Origin: Enterococcus lacertideformus
GTDB taxonomy: Bacteria; Bacillota; Bacilli; Lactobacillales; Enterococcaceae
Length of the DNA: 64,000 nt
Assembly (NCBI GenBank): GCA_015680865.1
Contig: JADAKE010000023.1
Location: 73,264 to 137,263 of the forward strand
Reading direction: 5' to 3'
Shown here piece by piece: positions 58,396-64,000 of the stretch. The notes beneath the pieces are model-generated. The model was not told the origin of the DNA. It was given only the letters and a program-made list of their open reading frames with translations, and did no database searches. Position 1 is the stretch's first letter; each line of letters begins with the position of its first letter. Both the position numbers and the translations under genes were made by a program.

Positions 58396-59628
58396 TTACG
58401 AATCATATCTCCTGGTTTCACTGGTTGTTCCACTGGCATCGTCAAAATCATCATAGGATTTTGGCGCACGATCGATCGCTTTATCTTCTTCGTTATACAT
58501 CTCTTCAACCGTTTGACTAAAATGAGTGAATCCTGGTCCATAAAATTCAATTTCATCACCAACAGAAAATAGGTTACGCTGACGAATGGTGGCTATTTTC
58601 CTTTCTTCATCATAACTCATCACTTCACCAACAAATTTATAAACTGGAATCTTACGACGTTCACCAAATAACTGTTCATTTTCCGTTGGCGTGTTGTAAT
58701 AAAAGCCTGTTGCAAGTTCTTTTTGAGCCACTTTCCATAGTTCATCAATCCATTCTTGTTTGCACACATAATTCTCAGGATCTTCCATATAACTATCAAC
58801 TGCAGCTTTATAAACATTGGACACCGTGGATACATAGTGGATAGATTTCATTCTCCCTTCGATTTTGAAGCTATCTACGCCATTTTCAATCAATTCTGGA
58901 ATATGTTCGATCATTGCCATATCAACCGCACTCATTGAAAATTCTTCTTCGATTTCTCCACTAGCCGTCAAATGATTTCTTTCTTGAGCAAAAGGCATAT
59001 CAAATAATCCATATTTCCAACGACAAGATTGTGAACAACCACCACGGTTTGCATCACGCATTGACATATGATTAGATAATGTACAACGTCCAGAATAGGA
59101 GATACACATCGCACCATGAATAAATGCTTCAATTTCGACATCAGTATTTTTTCGGATTTCAGCTACCTCTTCCATTGAAACTTCGCGAGCTAATACTACA
59201 CGTTCTAAGCCTTCTTCTTTCCAAAATTCCAGCGTTTCGTAATTTGTTGCAGAAGCTTGAGTAGATAAGTGAATAGGTAATCCAGGTGCTTCCGTCGCAC
59301 AAATTTCGATCAATGCGGGATCTGATACAATAACTGCTGAAATGCCTACATCTCGTAACTCTCTAAAAAATTCTCCTGCCCCTTCTTCGTTTCCTTCATG
59401 AGTCACCATATTTGCGGCCACATACACTTTGGCTCGATGTGCTTTTGCAAAAGCAACACCTTCTGCCATTTCTTCATAAGTAAAATTACCAGCCCGACTT
59501 CTTAAGCCATAGGCATTCCCACCAATATAAACAGCGTCTGCTCCGTAATGGATAGCTGTCTTTAGTTTTTCAAGCGTACCAGCCGGAGCTAAGACTTCCG
59601 GACGCTTTAATTTTCGTTTTGTTGTCAT
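58396..59628 (-). CDS. U32 peptidase-family tRNA hydroxylation protein (TrhP2/YrrO-like), 3' frameshift
   Basis: 410 residues. U32 proteins TrhP1/TrhP2 of Bacillus use prephenate in 5-hydroxyuridine formation at tRNA position 34. Features: EVLAPAGTLEKLKTAIHYGADAVY, HGAMCISYSGRCTLSNHMS, RDANRGGCSQSCRWKYGL (the conserved cysteines), DSFKIEGRMKS. The end is abnormal: after AIDRAP the frame reads KSYDDFDDASG to a stop at 58396. One A fewer in the A4 tract (T4 at 58460-58463) would give NPMMILTMPVEQPVKPGDMI plus RKKK, ending at 58386, which is the family's normal tail. Only the last ~22 residues are affected. Confidence 0.9.
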   Translation of the reverse strand: MTTKRKLKRPEVLAPAGTLEKLKTAIHYGADAVYIGGNAYGLRSRAGNFTYEEMAEGVAFAKAHRAKVYVAANMVTHEGNEEGAGEFFRELRDVGISAVIVSDPALIEICATEAPGLPIHLSTQASATNYETLEFWKEEGLERVVLAREVSMEEVAEIRKNTDVEIEAFIHGAMCISYSGRCTLSNHMSMRDANRGGCSQSCRWKYGLFDMPFAQERNHLTASGEIEEEFSMSAVDMAMIEHIPELIENGVDSFKIEGRMKSIHYVSTVSNVYKAAVDSYMEDPENYVCKQEWIDELWKVAQKELATGFYYNTPTENEQLFGERRKIPVYKFVGEVMSYDEERKIATIRQRNLFSVGDEIEFYGPGFTHFSQTVEEMYNEEDKAIDRAPKSYDDFDDASGTTSETRRYDS

Positions 59629-59646
59629 TTTCTTTCATCATACTCC

Positions 59647-60573
59647 TTATTTGATGGCTTCAGGATCGATATAGAAGAAGCCTGTGTCTAATTCACGATT
59701 TTCTGGATGTAATTCACTGATTTTTTGGCAAAGCACTTCTGCATCCTCTGTACTCCAAGCATTGGCTAAAATTTGTTTTTTTGCTTGAACCACCTCTTTT
59801 GTAATCTTTACAAAATTTTCCCCTGGAGTAAACAAGCCATCTAATTTCCATGTACGGAAATTATGTTGATATAATAGACCTAATTCTTTCGAAAGGTTGA
59901 TATCATTACTTGCAAAAATATGTGTACCATGCGTATCTTCATAAATGGAATAATGTGTCTCTTCTTTCTTAGGTTCTGAAAGAAATAATCCTCTGTCGCG
60001 GTCTATTCTCTCATCCTGTTTTGTAAAATTATAATAATTTTGTAATAACGGGCGTTTCGACTGGTGGATACAAGTGGCACCATACACTAAGATCTCAACT
60101 GGTACCTGTAATTTTTTTTCCATCGCTTTCATTTCTTCAAAGGGAACTTCACGAGCCAATACTGCACCAATAGCTCCTTTTTTTGCCCAAAAATTAATTT
60201 GTCTTGCACTAGTGACCAATGTTTCCGCATCAAAAACATAAGGAATCGCCCATTCGGGGTGTTTTTTCATTGTATAAATAATACCAGTATCACCCACTGT
60301 AATTTTATCCACCTTAATTTCTTTAAGAAATTGAAGATATTCAGGTACTTTTTTCATTTTTTCAGGATGAATAATTCCATTCATTGCAATATTTACTTTT
60401 TTACCGTAATTATGAGCCATTTCTACTAACTGACGTTGTTCCGTTCTTGTGAATGAAGCAGGTAAACGTAACCCAAATAATTCTTCACCAAAATATAAAG
60501 TATCAGTTCCTGCTTTAATTAATCCTTTTGCTTGTTCAAAATTTTCTACCGTAGTTATGATTTCGATCATCAT
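59647..60573 (-). CDS. U32 peptidase-family protein (TrhP1/YrrN-like)
   Basis: 308 residues, the shorter partner of the tandem U32 pair. It starts IEIITTVENFEQAKGLIKAG with the family barrel, and carries VEILVYGATCIHQSKRPLLQNY with one of the conserved cysteines. It lacks the C-terminal extension of the longer partner, as is normal for YrrN. GGAGGAGGAA precedes tandem ATGs. It is 18 bp upstream of the longer gene, so they are co-transcribed. Confidence 0.88.
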   Translation of the reverse strand: MMIEIITTVENFEQAKGLIKAGTDTLYFGEELFGLRLPASFTRTEQRQLVEMAHNYGKKVNIAMNGIIHPEKMKKVPEYLQFLKEIKVDKITVGDTGIIYTMKKHPEWAIPYVFDAETLVTSARQINFWAKKGAIGAVLAREVPFEEMKAMEKKLQVPVEILVYGATCIHQSKRPLLQNYYNFTKQDERIDRDRGLFLSEPKKEETHYSIYEDTHGTHIFASNDINLSKELGLLYQHNFRTWKLDGLFTPGENFVKITKEVVQAKKQILANAWSTEDAEVLCQKISELHPENRELDTGFFYIDPEAIK

Positions 60574-60685
60574 TTCCTCCTCCTACAACTCCATAAATAG
60601 TAGCATAGCTTGAAAAAGTTGCCAATACTTCTTACATTTATTGATGGATGTATGAAAGTTTTTCACAAAAAATTGGCAAAATAAA

Positions 60686-60761
60686 AAGTGAGGAACTTCT
60701 ACTTCCTTAACGACAAGAACTGCTAGCCTTTTACGTTAAGTTCGTCAAAATTCACTCACTT
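60686..60761 (-). terminator. clpC operon terminator
   Basis: On the minus strand AAGTGAG...CTTAACG pairs with CGTTAAG...CTCACTT in a nested stem, followed by TTTATTTT. It lies just past the clpC stop. Confidence 0.75.
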
Positions 60762-60775
60762 ACTTCATTTAATTC

Positions 60776-63256
60776 TTAGGACTCCACCGTTTGTTTCTTA
60801 GATAAACGAATGTTTAAAGTGATTTTACCTTTTGAAGCACCTACTGTTACTTGATCACCTAAATGGATTTCTCCACCTAATAAAGCTTCACTTAATCGAT
60901 CTTCAACTTCTTTTTGTAACGCTCTTCGGATCGGTCGTGCGCCATATTCGGGATCAAAACCAGCCTTACCAATGACATCAACTGCTGCTGGAGTGATTTT
61001 TACTTGAATATCCTGTTCTTTTAATCGTTTAACAATCGCACGGCTCATGATTTGAACAATCGAATGAATCTCATCCTTAGTCAAGGAATGGAAGACCACT
61101 GTTTCATCAATACGGTTTAAGAATTCTGGACGGAAAGTTTTCTTCAACTCTTCTAAAATACGTTTTTGCATGGCTTTATGATCTTTTGTAATATCTTGGA
61201 CATTAAAACCAACATTTTTTTCTTCCCGTATTTGAGTAGCACCAATATTTGAAGTCATGATCATAATCGTATTACGAAAATCAACTTTTCTCCCTTTAGA
61301 ATCTGTCAAATGACCATCATCTAGTACTTGCAATAATAAGTTAAACACGTCTGGATGAGCTTTTTCCACTTCATCTAATAAGATAACTGAATAAGGTTTT
61401 TGTCGAATTTTTTCTGTTAATTGACCTCCTTCATCGTACCCGACATATCCCGGAGGAGATCCAATCAAACGACTTGTACTATACTTTTCCATAAACTCAG
61501 ACATATCAACACGAATCAATGAATTTTCGTCTCCAAACATTACTTCTGATAAGGCCTTTGCAAGTTCTGTCTTACCTACACCAGTAGGACCTAAAAACAT
61601 GAAAGAGCCAATTGGACGGTTCGGATCTTTTAAACCGCTACGTGCCCGACGGATTGCTCGAGACACCGCTTTAACCGCTTCTTCTTGTCCAACAACGCGC
61701 TCATGTAATAATGCTTCGAGTTCTAGTAAACGCTGGCTTTCTTTCTTTTCTAGCTGCTGCAATGGTACACCCGTCCATTCAGAAACAACAGTTGCAACAT
61801 CTTCCTCAGTAACTTGATCAGCGTAACCCTTCTCCTGCTTTTCTTCCAGTAAGAGAAGTTTTTCCAATTTATTCTGTAATGATTTTTCTTGTCTTCTTAA
61901 TTGAGCAGCCGTTTCAAAATCTTGTTTTTGGATCGCTGTTTCTTTCTCTTTTATTAACTGCTCAATTTCTACTTTTATCACTGTCGATTCAGATAAATCT
62001 CTTGCTTGATCTAAACGTACTTTAGCCGCAGACTCATCAATCAAATCAATTGCTTTATCTGGTAACTGACGAGAAGTAATATAACGAATAGAAAGATTGA
62101 CCGCAGCTCGTACCGCTTCATCAGTAACTTCTACTCTATGATGTTCTTCATACCTTGAACGAAGACCACGTAAAATTTCAATTGCTTCTTCTAGGGTAGG
62201 TTCGTCCACTTGGATACGAGCAAAGCGACGTTCAAGTGCCGAATCTTTTTCAATATACTTTTGGTATTCATCTAAAGTCGTGGCACCAATCGTTTGTAAT
62301 TCCCCACGAGCTAAAGCAGGTTTTAGAATATTTGAAGCATCAATTGCTCCTTCTGCCCCTCCTGCACCAATCAATGTATGAAGTTCATCAATAAATAAGA
62401 TTACTTGCCCATCATGATAGATTTCATCAATTACCTTTTTCATACGATCTTCAAATTCCCCACGGTATTTTGTTCCCGCTACTAATGAGCCCATGTCTAA
62501 CATCATCAATCGTTTTCCTTGCATTTCTTCAGGTACTTCTCCCAAAACGATTTTTTGAGCCAATCCTTCTGCAATGGCCGTCTTTCCAACACCGGGTTCG
62601 CCTACCAATACAGGATTGTTTTTTGTGCGTCGACTAAGAATTTGTATCAACCGTTTCACTTCTCTAGAACGACCAACAACAGGATCTAACCTACCTTCTT
62701 TTGCTAACTTCGTTAAATCTCTTGCTAAGGAATCTAAAGTTGGTGTTCCTTTTACCGTCTGATGCTTTTCTTGAGAATTTCTACGTCGAATGCCATTATT
62801 TCGACTATCGTTCTTCAATCCCATTTTTTGTTTTAATGATTGACGAACTTTCGTAAGGCTAACACCTAAGTTGATCATCATCCGTGTAGCCATAATACTT
62901 TCGTCCTTTAATAAACTCAATAAGATATGCTCCGTTCCAACTTTTTGAGCACCTATTTTTTTTACTTCACTATTTGCTAAAGCAAAAATTTGTTTCATTC
63001 GAGGAGAATAAGGAAGCAATGCGCCTTGAGGGTATGAAGTCATTGTTCCGTAACCAATCAAATGTTCAACTTCTTCATAAACATCCGTTTCATTCAACCC
63101 TACTTCACGCAATACTTTCCCAGCAATTCCATTAGGTTCAATTACCAATGCCAGCAAAATATGTTCCGAACTGACAGACTGATGCTTAAATTTTTTCGCT
63201 TCATCTTGTGCAATTTCTAATACTAATTGTGCTCTTTGAGTAAAAAGCTCTTCCAT
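60776..63256 (-). CDS. clpC: ATP-dependent Clp protease ATP-binding subunit ClpC
   Basis: 826 residues, intact. A double Clp-N domain (1-140) precedes AAA1 (Walker [16 protein letters not shown] near 222), a UVR/M-domain coiled coil near 420-470 ([19 protein letters not shown]) and AAA2 ([15 protein letters not shown] near 559). The VGF-type ClpP loop and the C-terminal [18 protein letters not shown] are seen. ClpC unfolds substrates for ClpP in general stress and protein quality control. It follows ctsR by 6 bp. No mcsA/mcsB lies between them, as in other enterococci. Confidence 0.98.
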   Translation of the reverse strand: MEELFTQRAQLVLEIAQDEAKKFKHQSVSSEHILLALVIEPNGIAGKVLREVGLNETDVYEEVEHLIGYGTMTSYPQGALLPYSPRMKQIFALANSEVKKIGAQKVGTEHILLSLLKDESIMATRMMINLGVSLTKVRQSLKQKMGLKNDSRNNGIRRRNSQEKHQTVKGTPTLDSLARDLTKLAKEGRLDPVVGRSREVKRLIQILSRRTKNNPVLVGEPGVGKTAIAEGLAQKIVLGEVPEEMQGKRLMMLDMGSLVAGTKYRGEFEDRMKKVIDEIYHDGQVILFIDELHTLIGAGGAEGAIDASNILKPALARGELQTIGATTLDEYQKYIEKDSALERRFARIQVDEPTLEEAIEILRGLRSRYEEHHRVEVTDEAVRAAVNLSIRYITSRQLPDKAIDLIDESAAKVRLDQARDLSESTVIKVEIEQLIKEKETAIQKQDFETAAQLRRQEKSLQNKLEKLLLLEEKQEKGYADQVTEEDVATVVSEWTGVPLQQLEKKESQRLLELEALLHERVVGQEEAVKAVSRAIRRARSGLKDPNRPIGSFMFLGPTGVGKTELAKALSEVMFGDENSLIRVDMSEFMEKYSTSRLIGSPPGYVGYDEGGQLTEKIRQKPYSVILLDEVEKAHPDVFNLLLQVLDDGHLTDSKGRKVDFRNTIMIMTSNIGATQIREEKNVGFNVQDITKDHKAMQKRILEELKKTFRPEFLNRIDETVVFHSLTKDEIHSIVQIMSRAIVKRLKEQDIQVKITPAAVDVIGKAGFDPEYGARPIRRALQKEVEDRLSEALLGGEIHLGDQVTVGASKGKITLNIRLSKKQTVES

Positions 63257-63262
63257 TTACCT

Positions 63263-63730
63263 TCACTTCCCATCTTCATAACTCAATCGTTCCAGAAATG
63301 CTCGAAGAATTCGAGCACGAACATAATCTTCCAACTCATTCACGTTAAGTGTATTTTTAGCAATCGCACTTAACATTAAATTACCTTCTTTTTTAGTAAT
63401 AATCTGATCCTCATACAGTTTTTGAATAATTTCAAAAGCGTTTTTCTCACTAATTGTTTCATCAAATAATTGATTGATCTGCTCAAGCATATGTCTTTTA
63501 TCAGAAATTCTTACTTTGGCAATACGTATATACCCACCACCACCACGTTTACTTTCAACTAAATAACCACGTTGAATCGTAAAACGCGTATTAATAACAT
63601 AATTAATTTGAGAAGGAACGCAATTAAAGAGGTCTGCCATTTCAATCCTTCGAATCTCAATCATTTCATTCTTTTCTAAAAATTTTTTTATATAAGATTC
63701 AATTAAATCCGAGGTATTCTGATGTGCCAT
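63263..63730 (-). CDS. ctsR: Class III heat-shock repressor CtsR
   Basis: 155 residues. The winged helix with the glycine-rich wing (VESKRGGGGYIRI) that acts as the thermosensor is intact, followed by the dimerisation/ClpC-interaction domain. I use the ATG at 63728-63730 (AHQNTSDLIESY) because AAAGGA lies 9 bases upstream; an ATG three codons earlier abuts it. It represses clpC, itself and other clp genes through CtsR boxes. Confidence 0.95.
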   Translation of the reverse strand: MAHQNTSDLIESYIKKFLEKNEMIEIRRIEMADLFNCVPSQINYVINTRFTIQRGYLVESKRGGGGYIRIAKVRISDKRHMLEQINQLFDETISEKNAFEIIQKLYEDQIITKKEGNLMLSAIAKNTLNVNELEDYVRARILRAFLERLSYEDGK

Positions 63731-63742
63731 CTTACTCATTCC

Positions 63743-63759
63743 TTTGACTAATATTGACC
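63743..63759 (-). promoter_or_regulatory. ctsR: CtsR operator
   Basis: On the minus strand GGTCAAT-ATT-AGTCAAA matches the heptad direct repeat RGTCAAA-N3-RGTCAAA with two changes. It lies just downstream of a -10 TATAAT (63763-63768), so it blocks initiation of the ctsR-clpC operon. Confidence 0.8.
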
Positions 63760-63841
63760 TTAATTATAACGAATTTGATATAAGAAAGAAAGAAGAATGA
63801 CTTTTCACTTTTAAACCTTAGAAATCATTAAAAAATAAAAA

Positions 63842-63866
63842 AATACGGAATACATGATTCCGTATT
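63842..63866 (-). terminator. Terminator after the tRNA genes
   Basis: AATACGGAAT-5 nt-ATTCCGTATT, a perfect 10-bp stem. On the minus strand it is followed by TTTTTATTTTTT. It ends the tRNA transcript running from the right-hand window edge. Confidence 0.9.
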
Positions 63867-63868
63867 AA

Positions 63869-63942
63869 CGCGCCCAAGAGGAGTCGAACCCCTAACCTTT
63901 TGATCCGTAGTCAAACACTCTATCCAGTTGAGCTATGGGCGC
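63869..63942 (-). tRNA. tRNA-Arg(ACG)
   Basis: Acceptor stem GCGCCCA/TGGGCGC, D-arm GCTCAACTGGATAGAGT, anticodon stem TTTGA/TCAAA with loop CTACGGA (anticodon ACG, read as ICG), T-arm AGGGGTTCGACTCCTCT, discriminator G. The CCA end is not encoded. 74 nt. Confidence 0.96.
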
Positions 63943-63952
63943 ATATTGATAA

Positions 63953-64000
63953 TGCCGAGGACCGGAATCGAACCGGTACGGTGATCACTCACCGCAGGAT
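63953..64000 (-). tRNA. tRNA-Leu, 3' part only
   Basis: The 3' acceptor strand CCTCGGC with discriminator A, the T-arm ACCGGTTCGATTCCGGT and a long variable arm GGTGAGTGATCACC of a class II tRNA are visible. The 3' side of the anticodon stem reads ATCCT. Together with the acceptor sequence this fits leucine (UAA type in Bacillus), but the anticodon lies outside the window. Confidence 0.8.

Overview
The window is low-GC Firmicute DNA, most likely from an Enterococcus of the faecium group. The evidence is the gene order PIN/TRAM-radA-dut, rpoB-rpoC with TTG starts, ctsR-clpC without mcsA/mcsB, rplM-rpsI, short ProB, and AGGAGG ribosome binding sites. The species is an inference; no rRNA is present.

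Layout. 1-5.3 kb: nucleotide, repair and proline genes (PIN/TRAM, radA, dUTPase-like, proBA). 5.3-12 kb: small unknown genes, an SDR/Rrf2 divergent pair, a Dus enzyme, an acetyltransferase and a damaged ABC-2 exporter. 12-15.8 kb: scrambled DNA with a MutS-like membrane ATPase, a fragment of its paralogue, a decapitated regulator and two IS-end-like sequences. 15.8-23.4 kb: rplM-rpsI with a structured leader, a secreted protein, dps, a frameshifted gluconate-type kinase, a prepilin peptidase, an msrA with an internal deletion and a decayed gene. 23.4-31 kb: rpoC and rpoB with two candidate promoters and a terminator between them in the leader. 31.1-33.8 kb: an ABC uptake operon behind a long leader that has its own promoter, a 27-codon upstream ORF, mutually exclusive hairpins and a strong terminator; its ATPase gene is truncated. 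34.4 kb: birA. 36.9-39.5 kb: the wreck of a flavin-based extracellular electron transfer (EET) locus (dmkB, pplA, fmnB, dmkA, all broken). 39.7-53.5 kb: a Gram-positive type IV secretion (conjugation) module on the minus strand, with PrgK-, VirB4- and VirD4-like genes all interrupted and no relaxase or integrase visible. 53.6-56.7 kb: two divergent, paralogous Mga/PRD-like regulators, both broken. 56.8-64 kb: glutathione reductase, two U32 tRNA-hydroxylation genes, clpC-ctsR with a CtsR box, and two tRNA genes.

Two themes stand out. First, gene decay is dense in the accessory part: in-frame nonsense codons, a 4-bp tandem duplication, homopolymer indels and deletions. Large housekeeping genes (rpoB, rpoC, clpC, radA) are open, which argues that most lesions are real, although a homopolymer indel at the 3' end of the U32 gene keeps sequencing error possible for some of them. 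Second, there are structured non-coding elements: two 58-bp hairpins whose arms differ at five positions that are all compensated on the other arm, and a roughly 125-bp palindromic dispersed repeat in about five full or partial copies at gene 3' ends, one of which supplies the C-terminus of glutathione reductase. The ABC-operon leader RNA is the best candidate for an undescribed regulatory system.
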